From assembly GCF_030294945.1 (NCBI RefSeq), contig NZ_AP018448.1:1674001-1738000 (forward strand): a stretch of 64,000 nucleotides of DNA. Direction: 5' to 3'. Shown piece after piece: positions 25,651 to 34,270 of the stretch. The notes under the pieces are model-generated. The model did not search any database, had not been told where the DNA came from, and saw only the letters and a program-made list of their open reading frames with translations. The stretch is from Streptomyces graminofaciens (GTDB taxonomy: Bacteria; Actinomycetota; Actinomycetes; Streptomycetales; Streptomycetaceae). Numbering within the stretch: the first letter of the stretch is position 1; each line of letters starts with the position of its first letter. The translations under genes and the position numbers were made by a program.

Positions 25651-25932
25651 GCGCGTCGAGCGACGAGTGTGACGCACATCACCGCGAGCGCCGGGTCGCA
25701 GCCCTCCCTCTGGGCCACCAGACGCAGGATCCGCGTTCCCGGTCGCCGACGCGACCCCGCGCGCCTCGGAAATAACGCTTCCAGCGCACACGTAACGTAA
25801 CCTGGCGATCACATTCGGCATCACCGGGCACGCATCCACCGCCGCCCACGGCACCCTGTCAGCGCAGCGGTGGTGGTGCGATGCTGGAGGCATCAGCGAT
25901 CTCCTCGGGTGACTCGGGTAAGGAGTTCCGCC

Positions 25933-27279
25933 GTGGTGCTGCGTGTCGCCGTCGTCGGCTCGGGGCCGAGCGGGTGCTACACCGCCCAGAGCCTCGTCCA
26001 GCAGGACCCCTCTGTACGCGTCGACGTCCTGGACCGGCTGCCCTGCCCGTACGGCCTGGTGCGGTACGGCGTGGCGCCGGACCACGAGAAGATCAAGTCG
26101 CTGCAGAACAACCTGCGCACGGTCCTGGAGCACGACCGGGTGCGCTTCCTCGGCAGGGTGCGGGTGGGGCCGGAGGGCGTGCCGGTGGCCCGGCTCCGCG
26201 AGCTCTACCACGCGGTCGTGTACTGCGTGGGCGCCGCGACGGACCGCAAGCTCGGCATCCCGGGTGAGGAGCTGCTCGGCAGCTGGTCCGCGACCGAGTT
26301 CGTGTCCTGGTACAGCGCGCATCCGGACGCCGTCGCGGAGGGTTTCGTGCTCGGCGCGCGGGCGGCCGTGGTGATCGGCGTCGGGAACGTCGCGGTGGAT
26401 GTGACCCGGATGCTCGCACGGGGCCCGGCCGAGCTGAGCCCCACCGACATGCCGCAGGGCGCGCTCACCTCGCTCGCCGCCAGCGAGGTCGCCCAGGTCC
26501 ACATGGTGGGCCGCCGGGGCCCGTCCCAGGGCCGCTTCACCACCAAGGAGCTGCGTGAACTGGGCACCCTCCCGGACACCCGGGTCACCGTCAACCCGGC
26601 GGAGCTGGAACTCGACCCGGCCTACGTCGACCCCTCGGCCCTGCCCGCGCCCCAGCGCCGCAACGTGGAGGTCCTGCGCGGCTGGGCCACCGCACCGCCC
26701 ACCGAGGGCCGCCACCGCATCCGCCTGCGTTTCTACCTCCGCCCCGTCGAAATCCTCGCCGACGGCGACCGCGTGTGCGGGGTCCGCCTGGAGCGCACGA
26801 CACCGGACGGCCACGGCGGAGTCACCGGCACCGGCCGCTACGAGGAGATCGAGGCCCAGTTGGTCCTCCGCTCGGTCGGCTACCGCGGGGTCCCCCTGGA
26901 CGACCTCCCCTTCGACTCGGCCCACGGCACCGTCCCGCATCTGGCCGGCCGCGTCCTGCGGGACGGCGCGGCAGCCACGGGCGAGTACGTGTCCGGCTGG
27001 ATCAAGCGGGGCCCGACGGGTGTGATCGGCACGAACAGGCCGTGCGCGAAGGAGACGGTGACTTCCTTGCTGGAGGACGCGCCGGAGCTGGTACGCCGTG
27101 AGGTGCCGGACGACCCACTGGCGGAGCTGAGGGCGCAGGGCGTCAGCCCGGTGCAGTGGTCGGGCTGGCAGTCCATCGAACGGGCGGAGGCGGAGCTGGG
27201 CGCGTCGCTGGGCAGGGGCGTGGTGAAACTGCCGGACTGGGAGTCACTCATGACCGCCGCCCAGGGGGCGCCTGCGTAG
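25933..27279 (+). CDS. Ferredoxin/adrenodoxin-type NADP reductase (FprA-like)
   Basis: The protein is 448 aa from the GTG at 25933, eight bases after AAGGAG. It transfers electrons between NADPH and a ferredoxin for cytochromes P450 or other oxygenases. FAD motif VVGSGPSGCYTAQSL (near 10), PCPYGLVRYGVAPDHEKIKS, NADP motif VIGVGNVAVDVTRMLAR (near 160), LVLRSVGYRGVPLDDLPFD and GWIKRGPTGVIGTNR near the C-terminus are hallmarks of the adrenodoxin reductase family. No ferredoxin or P450 gene lies beside it. Confidence 0.94.
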   Translation: MVLRVAVVGSGPSGCYTAQSLVQQDPSVRVDVLDRLPCPYGLVRYGVAPDHEKIKSLQNNLRTVLEHDRVRFLGRVRVGPEGVPVARLRELYHAVVYCVGAATDRKLGIPGEELLGSWSATEFVSWYSAHPDAVAEGFVLGARAAVVIGVGNVAVDVTRMLARGPAELSPTDMPQGALTSLAASEVAQVHMVGRRGPSQGRFTTKELRELGTLPDTRVTVNPAELELDPAYVDPSALPAPQRRNVEVLRGWATAPPTEGRHRIRLRFYLRPVEILADGDRVCGVRLERTTPDGHGGVTGTGRYEEIEAQLVLRSVGYRGVPLDDLPFDSAHGTVPHLAGRVLRDGAAATGEYVSGWIKRGPTGVIGTNRPCAKETVTSLLEDAPELVRREVPDDPLAELRAQGVSPVQWSGWQSIERAEAELGASLGRGVVKLPDWESLMTAAQGAPA

Positions 27280-27303
27280 GGCCGTGCCGCGTCGATGTGC
27301 GAC

Positions 27304-27657
27304 TCAGCCGTCGCCGAGCCGGACGGCCTGGCGCGCGGCGGCGTCGAGGAGAGCGTCGAGAAGGCCCGGGAAGAGGTCGTCCAGGTCGTCCCGGCGCAGG
27401 TCGTTCATCTTGGCCGTGCCCCGGTAGACCTGCCGGATCACGCCGCTCTCGCGCAGCACCCGGAAGTGGTGGGTGGTCGTGGACTTGGTGACCGGCAGGT
27501 CGAAGTACGAACAGGAGAGCTCGTCGGCGGCGTCGGCGAGCTCTCGCACGACGCGCAGCCGCACGGGGTCGGAGAGCGCGTGCAGCACGGCCTCCAGCCG
27601 GATCTCCGCGCGCTCCGGATGGGCGAGGTCACGGCTGCCTGCGGCGGGCGATGTCAC
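27304..27657 (-). CDS. ArsR-type winged-helix regulator
   Basis: The protein is 117 aa from the GTG at 27657, six bases after GGAG; an ATG at 27669 has no ribosome site. The HTH is LSCSYFDLPVTKSTTTHHFRVLRESGVIRQVYRGTAKM, with the N-terminal LHALSDPVRLRVVRELAD typical of ArsR proteins. The metal-box cysteine pair of classical arsenite sensors is absent (only one Cys, in ELSCSYF), so the inducer is probably not arsenite. It is divergent from the old yellow enzyme gene and is the likely repressor of both. Confidence 0.92.
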   Translation of the reverse strand: MTSPAAGSRDLAHPERAEIRLEAVLHALSDPVRLRVVRELADAADELSCSYFDLPVTKSTTTHHFRVLRESGVIRQVYRGTAKMNDLRRDDLDDLFPGLLDALLDAAARQAVRLGDG

Positions 27658-27808
27658 GGCGGACTCCATTCGTCACGGTCGTCACGGGAATGTGCCGGCA
27701 CCGGCATCCCATTGTACGAGACCTATCGTAGTTTGACATTCACCGTACTACGATGCCTATCGTACGAGCAGCAGTGACCGATCCCGTGACGAATGGAGTC
27801 CGCCGTGA
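27654..27808. promoter_or_regulatory. Divergent ArsR/OYE control region with 25-bp inverted repeat and operator
   Basis: Bases 27654-27678 and 27784-27808 are exact 25-bp complements and carry the ribosome site and start codon (GGAGTCCGCC then GTG) of both divergent genes. Between them are ATCGTAGT (27725-27732) and its complement ACTACGAT (27747-27754), plus a direct repeat CCTATCGTA (27722 and 27756). TTGACA at 27733-27738 is a -35 candidate for the OYE gene, with TATCGT 19 bases on. The inverted ATCGTAGT pair brackets the -35 and would suit an ArsR dimer. Confidence 0.7.
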
Positions 27809-28884
27809 GCGCGCTCTTCGAGCCCTACACCCTGCGTGAACTGACCATCCCGAACCGGGTGTGGATGCCCCCGATGTGCCAGTACTCGGCCGCGCACGAG
27901 GGCCCCGGGACAGGCGCACCCGACGACTGGCACTTCGCGCACTACGCGGCTCGCGCCACCGGCGGCACGGGGCTGATCATCGTCGAGGCGACCGCCGTCG
28001 CCCCCGAGGGCCGGATCACGCCGTACGACCTCGGCATCTGGAACGACACCCAGGTCGAGGCCTTCCGCCGGATCACCCGGTTCCTCAAGGACCAGGGCTC
28101 GGTGCCCGCGGTCCAGCTCGCGCACGCCGGCCGCAAGGCGTCGACCGGCCTGCCGTGGCAGGGCGGGGCACCGATCGGCCCGGAGGCGTACGGCTGGCAG
28201 CCGGTCGCGCCCAGCGCGCTGCCCTTCGACGAAGGGCATCCCGTACCGACGGAGTTGACGGTCGAACAGATGAGCGCGGTCGCCGAGCAGTTCGCGGACG
28301 CGGCCCGGCGTGCCCTCGCCGCGGGCTTCGAGGTCGTCGAGATCCATGGCGCCCACGGCTATCTGATCAACGAGTTCCTCTCCCCGTACTCCAATCACCG
28401 TACGGACGAGTACGGCGGCCCGTACGAGAACCGGGTCCGGTTCGCCCTCGAAGTCGTGGACGCCGTACGGGAGGTGTGGCCGGACGACAAGCCGCTGTTC
28501 TTCCGGATCTCGGCCACCGACTGGCTGGCGGAGAACGGCTGGACGGCCGACGACACGGTCCGTTTCGCCGCCGAACTGCACGCGCACGGTGTGGACCTCC
28601 TCGACGTCTCCACCGGCGGCAACGCCCCCGCCGTCCGCATCCCGACCGGTCCCGGCTACCAGGTGCCCTTCGCCGCCCGGGTCAGGAACGAGACGCCGAT
28701 GGCCGTCGCCGCGGTCGGTCAGATCACCGAGCCCGAGCAGGCCGAGAAGATCCTTGCCGGCGGCGAGGCCGACGCGGTCCTGCTGGGCCGGGAGCTGCTG
28801 CGCGACCCGTCCTGGGCCCGCCGGACGGCCCGCGAACTCGGGGGCGAGGTGTGGGTGCCGAAGCAGTACCACCGGTCGGTGTGA
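27805..28884 (+). CDS. NADH:flavin oxidoreductase, old yellow enzyme family (YqjM-like)
   Basis: The protein is 359 aa from the GTG at 27805 (GGAG six bases before); an ATG at 27793 lacks a ribosome site. It is an FMN TIM-barrel ene-reductase acting on activated double bonds of enones or nitro compounds. Motifs: NRVWMPPMCQYSA (the Cys seen in thermophilic-like OYEs that tunes FMN), VQLAHAGRKAST, EIHGAHGYLINEFLSPYSN and HRTDEYGGPYENR, then the phosphate-binding ILAGGEADAVLLGRELL. Control by the divergent ArsR protein is likely, as in xenobiotic or thiol-reactive stress responses. Confidence 0.95.
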   Translation: MSALFEPYTLRELTIPNRVWMPPMCQYSAAHEGPGTGAPDDWHFAHYAARATGGTGLIIVEATAVAPEGRITPYDLGIWNDTQVEAFRRITRFLKDQGSVPAVQLAHAGRKASTGLPWQGGAPIGPEAYGWQPVAPSALPFDEGHPVPTELTVEQMSAVAEQFADAARRALAAGFEVVEIHGAHGYLINEFLSPYSNHRTDEYGGPYENRVRFALEVVDAVREVWPDDKPLFFRISATDWLAENGWTADDTVRFAAELHAHGVDLLDVSTGGNAPAVRIPTGPGYQVPFAARVRNETPMAVAAVGQITEPEQAEKILAGGEADAVLLGRELLRDPSWARRTARELGGEVWVPKQYHRSV

Positions 28885-28896
28885 GCCGCGCCGAGG

Positions 28897-30261
28897 TCAG
28901 CGCAGCAGGCTCGGCGGTACGGCTTCGGCCAGGAGGCGGTAGCCCTCGGGGTTGAGGTGCAGCCAGTCGCCGTCGTGGAGGTCGGCGCGGAGGCGGCTCG
29001 GGTTCTGCGGGTCGCGGACGGCGCGGTCGAAGTCGATGACCGCGTCGAAGCGGCCGCTCGTGCGGATCCAGGTGTTGACCGCCTGCCGGGCCGCCTCACG
29101 GTGCCCGTCGGGGTCGTCGTACGAGGTGTTGCCGTCGAAGGGCAGCAGGGTCGCGCCGTAGACGCGGATGCCCTGGGCGTGTGCCCGGACGACGATCTGC
29201 TCGTACGCGGCGATCAGGTCGTCGGTGACGCGCCGCTGGGCGGCGGGGGTCGCCTCTGCGGTGCCGAGGTCGTTGACGCCCTCGAAGACGATGAGCTTCT
29301 CGACGGCACTGTGGGCGAGGATGTCGCGGTCCAGGCGGGCGAGCGCGTTCGGGCCGAGTCCGTCGTTGAGGACCCGGTTGCCGCCGGCCGCCTGGTTGAC
29401 CACCGCGATGTTCCGGCCGGCGGGGCTCGCCTGAAGACGGTCGAAGAGCTGGTCGGGCCAGCGGTTGTTGCCGTTGGTCGTCGAGCCCCGGCCGTCGGTC
29501 AGGGAGTCGCCGAGGACGGCGACCGCGGTCGTACGGGCCGGGGACAGCACCTCCACGTCGCTCAGCAGATACCAGTGGTTGACCGGGGTCGCCCCGGGCA
29601 GCTCCTCGTCCCGGGTGTGGTCGCCGCTCTGGAGGTACGAGGTGGTGCGGGAGCCCGGGTGGGAGGTGAGGGCGAGGGTCTGCTGGCCCGTGGCGAGGTA
29701 CGCCGTCACGGTCAGGTTGCTGCCCGGTTCCAGGTCGAACTCCAGTGGGTCCGAGACCACTTGGGCGCCGACCGGCACCGTTGTGGCCTCCCGGCCGCTG
29801 AAGGTCACCGTCCGGGAGGTGCCGGGCTGGATCGCGCCGACGCCTGCCTGGCCATGGCGCGGGAGGGCCACGGTCACCGAGGTCAGCGGCAGTGGGGCGC
29901 CGCCGAAGGCGTTGGAAAAGCGCAGCCGGAGGCGGGGCCCGCCGGTGGTGACGTGCACGGTCTGCCGCAGGGTGGTGTCGACGAGGACCGCCCGGTCACC
30001 GGTGAACGGCGCGGGTGGCATGTTGCCCGGCTCCGTGAGCTGCGGCATCGCCGACCAGGTGTTCACCCAGTGGCGCCGGGCGGCCGCGGCCTCGGCCCCG
30101 GCTCCTGAGGTCCGCTCCGGGCTCCTGACCAGGGCCACCACGGCGGAGGACGTGACGATGAGGGCCAGGACGAGGACGCAGGTGGCGATCAGCCCGGCGA
30201 GCGGCGCCCTTCCCGATGGCTGGAGGCTGCTGGAGGACCGGGCGCTTCTCGGCTGCTGCAC
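28897..30261 (-). CDS. SGNH/GDSL-type secreted esterase
   Basis: The protein is 454 aa. An N-terminal membrane anchor or signal (about 20-46) precedes an N-terminal beta-sandwich (VHVTTGGPRLRLRFSN) and the SGNH hydrolase domain: block I AVLGDSLTDGRGS (Ser near 248), GNNRWPDQLFDRL, block III VFEGVNDLGT and block V DWLHLNPEGYRLLAE. It probably deacetylates a plant polysaccharide or another extracellular ester. It follows the wall-degradation genes on the same strand but a terminator separates them, so it has its own promoter. Confidence 0.9.
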   Translation of the reverse strand: MQQPRSARSSSSLQPSGRAPLAGLIATCVLVLALIVTSSAVVALVRSPERTSGAGAEAAAARRHWVNTWSAMPQLTEPGNMPPAPFTGDRAVLVDTTLRQTVHVTTGGPRLRLRFSNAFGGAPLPLTSVTVALPRHGQAGVGAIQPGTSRTVTFSGREATTVPVGAQVVSDPLEFDLEPGSNLTVTAYLATGQQTLALTSHPGSRTTSYLQSGDHTRDEELPGATPVNHWYLLSDVEVLSPARTTAVAVLGDSLTDGRGSTTNGNNRWPDQLFDRLQASPAGRNIAVVNQAAGGNRVLNDGLGPNALARLDRDILAHSAVEKLIVFEGVNDLGTAEATPAAQRRVTDDLIAAYEQIVVRAHAQGIRVYGATLLPFDGNTSYDDPDGHREAARQAVNTWIRTSGRFDAVIDFDRAVRDPQNPSRLRADLHDGDWLHLNPEGYRLLAEAVPPSLLR

Positions 30262-30304
30262 GTGCGGGGTGCCTTTCTGCCGGGAGAGTGGAACACGAAA
30301 GGTG

Positions 30305-30334
30305 TCCGGGCGCGCACCGAGGCACGCGCCCGGA
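30305..30334 (-). terminator. Terminator after the GH62-esterase operon
   Basis: TCCGGGCGCG (30305-30314) pairs with CGCGCCCGGA (30325-30334) around a 10-base loop, 28 bases beyond the esterase stop. Confidence 0.75.
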
Positions 30335-30361
30335 GAGGCCGGTCCCGAAGGACCCGACCCG

Positions 30362-31726
30362 TCAAGCAGTCGTGCAGGCCGTGCCGTTGAGGCTGTACGC
30401 GGTGGGTGCGGCGATGTTGCCGGTGTGGTTCGCCTGGTAGCCGATGCTCACACTCGCGCCCGGTGCGATCGCCGCGTTGTACGTGGCGTTGGTCGCGGTC
30501 ACGGCACCGCTCGCCGGGCTGTATGTGGCGCCCCAGCCGTTGGTGATGGCCTGGCCGGAGGGCAGGGTGAAGCCCAGCTTCCAGCCGTTGACCGCCGTCG
30601 TCCCGGTGTTGGTGATGGTCACGGAGGCGGTCAGGCCGGTGTTCCAGGCGCTGGTGGTGACGGTCACCTTGCAGGGGCCCGCCGGGGGCTGGGGCGCGGG
30701 CCCTGAGCCGTTGAGGCCGAAGAAGGTCAGCACGCGCTCGCCCATGCCCCAGGCGTACAGGTTGTGTCCGACGCCCTGGAGGCTGACGGCCTCGACGGAG
30801 GCGCGGTCACCGGTGCCGCCGTAGCGGGTGCGGGTCCAGCCGGACTGGGGCGTGTCGGTGGCGGCCGGCGTCTGGCTGACGCCGTGCACATTGGTCCACT
30901 GCTTGATCTCCTCGCCGAAGTTGGGGTAGCGCAGCACGTCGTCCTCGGTGCCGTGCCAGACCTGCATCCGGGGCCGGGGGCCGGTGTAGCCGGGGTACGA
31001 GCCGCGGACGAGGTCGCCCCAGGCCTGCGGGGTGCGCGTGATGGTGCCGTTCGCGCAGTCGCTGTTCCACTCGGAGCCGTTGGTGGTGGCGAAGCAGGCG
31101 AAGGGGACGCCCGAGAAGGCGGCGCCCGCCGCGAACACGTCCGGGTAGTCGCCGAGCAGGACGTTGGTCATCATCGCGCCGGAGGAGATACCGGTGGCGA
31201 AGACACGGCTGGTGTCGGCGGAGTAGGTGCGGACCGTCCAGTCGACCATCGACTTGATGCCCACGGGGTCGCTGCCGCCGCCCCGGCGCAGCGCCTGGGG
31301 CGAGGAGACGTCGAAGCACTTGCTGCTGCGGGTGACGGACGGGTACACGACGATGAAGCCGTAGCGGTCGGCGAGCTGGGCGTACTCGGTGCCGTTGTAC
31401 ATGGCGGGGCCGGAGCCGGTGCAGTAGTGCACGGCCACGACGATGGCCGGCTTCGTGGTGACGCTCTCCGGCACGTACAGGTACATCTGGAGGTTGCTGG
31501 GGTTCTCACCGAAGTTGGTGATCTCGGTGAGCGCGGCGCGGGGCGCCGCCTCGGCCTTCGCGTCCGGAGCCGCCTCGGCGAGTGACGACGGCTTCGGCAG
31601 GGGTGCGGCCGAGGCCGTGGGTGCGGTGAGGAGCGTGGCCGCGAGTAACGGCACCAGGGCTCCGATCAGCGTGACGAGAACCGCGCGCAGCGGTCTCCGC
31701 GCCATGTCGTGGGGGGTTCGGGGCAC
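30362..31726 (-). CDS. Secreted CE1/PHB-depolymerase-type esterase with CBM2
   Basis: The protein is 454 aa from the GTG at 31726, AAGGGA 7 bases upstream, 12 bases after the GH62 stop. A signal peptide ends near TASAAP. The alpha/beta-hydrolase domain has VAVHYCTGSG, the nucleophile GISSGAMMT (near 175), and the C-terminal His in LQGVGHNLYAWG; this matches acetylxylan/feruloyl esterases of CE1. After a Pro-rich linker (GPAPQPPAGP) there is a CBM2 module (CKVTVTTSAWNTGLTASVTI ... SLNGTAC) with one Cys at each end. It should remove ester groups from xylan while bound to cellulose or xylan. Confidence 0.93.
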   Translation of the reverse strand: MPRTPHDMARRPLRAVLVTLIGALVPLLAATLLTAPTASAAPLPKPSSLAEAAPDAKAEAAPRAALTEITNFGENPSNLQMYLYVPESVTTKPAIVVAVHYCTGSGPAMYNGTEYAQLADRYGFIVVYPSVTRSSKCFDVSSPQALRRGGGSDPVGIKSMVDWTVRTYSADTSRVFATGISSGAMMTNVLLGDYPDVFAAGAAFSGVPFACFATTNGSEWNSDCANGTITRTPQAWGDLVRGSYPGYTGPRPRMQVWHGTEDDVLRYPNFGEEIKQWTNVHGVSQTPAATDTPQSGWTRTRYGGTGDRASVEAVSLQGVGHNLYAWGMGERVLTFFGLNGSGPAPQPPAGPCKVTVTTSAWNTGLTASVTITNTGTTAVNGWKLGFTLPSGQAITNGWGATYSPASGAVTATNATYNAAIAPGASVSIGYQANHTGNIAAPTAYSLNGTACTTA

Positions 31727-31738
31727 GTCCTTGTCCCT

Positions 31739-32836
31739 TCAGCAGGCGGAGTTGGTCTGGGTGAGCAGGCCCAGGCGCCAGGGCAGCTGGGAGTAGTCGC
31801 CGCTCGAGGCCGGGTCCATGCCCTGGTACAGGTACCGCAGCCGGCAGGGGTCGATCGTCTGGGTCTGGTCGACGCCGTCACGGATCAGGTCGCCGTGGCT
31901 GAAGTCCTTGGTCCAGGCCGGTGTTCCCGCCGGGAAGGTCACGTTGTTCGAGCGGATGAACGCATTGGCCTCGGTGTCCGCGAGCGGGGTCCAGGCACCG
32001 CCGAGGCGGTCGGCCGTCCAGGCCCGGAAGTAGCGCCGCCAGTCCGACTTGGTGGCGAGCGCCTCGACGAGCAGGAGGTACTTGCCGCTGTCGCCGATCC
32101 GGTAGACGTTGCTCGCCTCGAAGAGGTCGAAACGGTTCGGTTCGGAGAGCACGATCGCGGTCTCCCGGAAGCCGTTCGGGAACTCGCCGAGCGTGGTGCG
32201 GGAGCGGTACTGGTGGCCGTTGTCGTCGGAGAAGAACAGGTAGCAGTCGGTGCTGTCGCAGACCGTCCAGAAGTCGAGCCAGCCGCCGCTGCCCTTGTTC
32301 TGGGTGACGACGGGCGGCTCGGTGGCCATGAAGGTGCGCGGCGCGCTCCAACTGCGCGGATCGCCGGGTTCGGTGGTCGTGGAGTACGACGGCGGACCGG
32401 TCTGGTAGACCATGTACCAGAGCTTCTGCGGCGCGAAGTGGAACACCTGAGGGGCGGCGGCGTACCGGTTGCCGATGTTCGGGTTGACGTCGAGGAACGT
32501 CTGCGGCGCGGCCGCGGCCTGGGACCAGTCGGAGAAGCTGGTGTGGGCCAGGCTCCACGCGCCGGAGGTGTCGGCGGTCGTGGCGTAGACGTGCCACCGG
32601 TTGTCGTACCGGAACACCGACGGATCCTTGAGCGAGACGATCCGGTGGGTGGCGTCCGGCTTCGGGGAGATCAGCGGGCCGGTGGAGGACCAGCTGAAGG
32701 AGCCGGGCAGCGGGCCCGCGGAGCCGATCCGGGAGGCGTCGGCGGTCGCCGGGCCGGGGGACAGCACGGTCGGGCCGACGGCCAGTAACGCCAGGACAAG
32801 TCCGCTGATGAACGTACGCATACGTGGAGTCGCCAT
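31739..32836 (-). CDS. GH62 alpha-L-arabinofuranosidase, secreted
   Basis: The protein is 365 aa from the ATG at 32836 (AGGGGTGAG upstream). A signal peptide ends near GPATA. The five-bladed propeller of GH62 follows: SLKDPSVFRYDNRWHVYATT (catalytic Asp in the DPS segment), FHFAPQKLWYMVYQTG, WLDFWTVCDSTDCYLFFSDDNG, and LFEASNVYRIGDSGKYLLLVEA with the catalytic Glu. It removes arabinose side chains from arabinoxylan. No CBM is attached. First gene of an operon with the esterase; a near-perfect CebR box lies 62 bases upstream. Confidence 0.94.
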   Translation of the reverse strand: MATPRMRTFISGLVLALLAVGPTVLSPGPATADASRIGSAGPLPGSFSWSSTGPLISPKPDATHRIVSLKDPSVFRYDNRWHVYATTADTSGAWSLAHTSFSDWSQAAAAPQTFLDVNPNIGNRYAAAPQVFHFAPQKLWYMVYQTGPPSYSTTTEPGDPRSWSAPRTFMATEPPVVTQNKGSGGWLDFWTVCDSTDCYLFFSDDNGHQYRSRTTLGEFPNGFRETAIVLSEPNRFDLFEASNVYRIGDSGKYLLLVEALATKSDWRRYFRAWTADRLGGAWTPLADTEANAFIRSNNVTFPAGTPAWTKDFSHGDLIRDGVDQTQTIDPCRLRYLYQGMDPASSGDYSQLPWRLGLLTQTNSAC

Positions 32837-32897
32837 CGACTCACCCCTCTCGGAAGCGAAGCGTCCGGCGAGCATCGTGGCATGGACATGGCCGCCC

Positions 32898-32911
32898 TGG
32901 AAGCGCTCCCA
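32898..32911 (-). promoter_or_regulatory. CebR-type operator upstream of GH62
   Basis: TGGAAGCGCTCCCA matches the CebR/CelR consensus TGGGAGCGCTCCCA at 13 of 14 positions. CebR is the LacI-family cellobiose-responsive repressor of cellulose genes. A further inverted repeat CGAA-N4-TTCG lies at 32917-32928. Confidence 0.75.
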
Positions 32912-33031
32912 CGCGTCGAAAGAATTCGCTCGCGCCACGCGCCGGGAGCGCCCCGCACAGCCCGCCGGAGCGGGCGGAGAGACCGGGAGGGGCGCCCACC
33001 TGGGGCGACCGAATGTCTTCTGCGCAAAGCC

Positions 33032-33060
33032 TTGACTAGAAAGCGCTTGCTCCCTACGTT
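33032..33060 (+). promoter_or_regulatory. Pectate lyase promoter with LacI-type operator
   Basis: TTGACT (33032-33037), 17 bases, and TACGTT (33055-33060) form a good promoter. The palindrome AAGCGCTT (33041-33048, within AAAGCGCTTGCT) lies between the boxes, typical of a LacI-family repressor site. The 418-bp gap between the GH62 and PL1 starts holds this, the CebR box, and no gene that I can support. Confidence 0.65.
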
Positions 33061-33254
33061 CCGTTCAGCAGTGTGAACCGCCCCTTCGCCGCACCCGCAC
33101 GGCAATACACACCCGAGCCCCATCGGCCCGGAAACACGCACCTTCCAAAGTGCCGAGTACCCCACCTCGGCATCTCCGTCCGCGCGCAGCGATCAGATTC
33201 ATGAACACCGTTCACACACATGGCCCACACGTTCTCCCTGAAGGGACGCACCCC

Positions 33255-34232
33255 ATGCGTACCGTCCCCCCACGTACACATGCGCAAAGATCAGCCCTGG
33301 TGGCCGCGGCGGCCGCTCTCGTCTCCACCGCCGTCCTCGTCCTGCCCCAGTCGGCGACGGCCGCCGAGACCTCCCCCATCGGTTTCGGCGCCGGGACGAC
33401 CGGGGGCGGCGGCGCCTCCGCGGTCACCGTCTCCACGCTCGCCGCCTTCAAGAGCGCCGTCACGGGTGACTCGGCCAAGGTGATCCGCGTCAGCGGCCTG
33501 ATCTCACTGAGCGGTCAGGTGGACATCGGCTCCAACACGACGGTGCTGGGCGTGGGTTCGTCCTCGGGGTTCACCGGCGGCGGCCTGCGGATCAAGGAAG
33601 AGACCAACGTCGTCGTCCGCAATCTGAACATCAGCAAGCCGCTCGCGCCCGCCGACGGAATCACGGTCCAGGAGTCCACAAAGGTGTGGATCGACCACAA
33701 CTCCTTCTCGGCGGACCGCACGCACGACAAGGACTACTACGACGGTCTGCTGGACATCAACCACGGCTCGGACCATGTGACGGTGTCCTGGAACACCTTC
33801 AAGGAGCACTTCAAGGGCTCGCTCGTCGGCCACAGCGACAACAACGCCTCCGAGGACACCGGGCACCTGAGGGTGACGTACCACCACAACCACTTCAGCA
33901 ACGTCTACTCACGCATCCCCAGCCTGCGCTTCGGCACCGGGCACTTCTACAACAACTACGTGGACGGCGCCGAGACCGCCTGCCACTCGCGCATGGGCGC
34001 CCAGATGCTCGTGGAGAACAACGTCTTCCGCAACACAGGAGTCGCGGTCACCACGAACCGCAGCAGTGACGTGGACGGCTACGCCAATCTGCGCGGCAAC
34101 GACCTCGGTGGGGCCGCCACCGAGATCTCCCGGACGGGCAGCTTCACCGCCCCGCCGTACGGCTACAGCGCCGAGCCCGCCTCGTCCGTCGTCGCCTCGG
34201 TCACCTCGGGCGCCGGCGCCGGAAAGCTCTGA
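33255..34232 (+). CDS. Secreted pectate lyase, PL1 family
   Basis: The protein is 325 aa from the ATG at 33255 (GAAGGGA 12 bases upstream); the frame runs back to 33150 without signal-like sequence. A signal peptide ends near QSATAAE. The parallel beta-helix lyase domain is shown by NTTVLGVGSSSG, VVVRNLNISKPL, DGITVQESTKVWIDHNSF (the conserved vWiDH), DYYDGLLDINHGSDHVTVSWNTF and SRIPSLRFGTGHFYNNY. It cleaves polygalacturonate by beta-elimination with Ca2+. A second lyase of PL3 follows 38 bases later. Confidence 0.95.
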   Translation: MRTVPPRTHAQRSALVAAAAALVSTAVLVLPQSATAAETSPIGFGAGTTGGGGASAVTVSTLAAFKSAVTGDSAKVIRVSGLISLSGQVDIGSNTTVLGVGSSSGFTGGGLRIKEETNVVVRNLNISKPLAPADGITVQESTKVWIDHNSFSADRTHDKDYYDGLLDINHGSDHVTVSWNTFKEHFKGSLVGHSDNNASEDTGHLRVTYHHNHFSNVYSRIPSLRFGTGHFYNNYVDGAETACHSRMGAQMLVENNVFRNTGVAVTTNRSSDVDGYANLRGNDLGGAATEISRTGSFTAPPYGYSAEPASSVVASVTSGAGAGKL

Positions 34233-34270
34233 GACCCCCCATCCGCTCGGACAACAGAAGGAATCGGGAC

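Noticed and set aside
25668..25682. TGTGA-N6-TCAC, a CRP-like site downstream of the DUF305 gene
   Set aside because: One half is imperfect, the site is 250 bp from the next start codon, and such matches are expected by chance.
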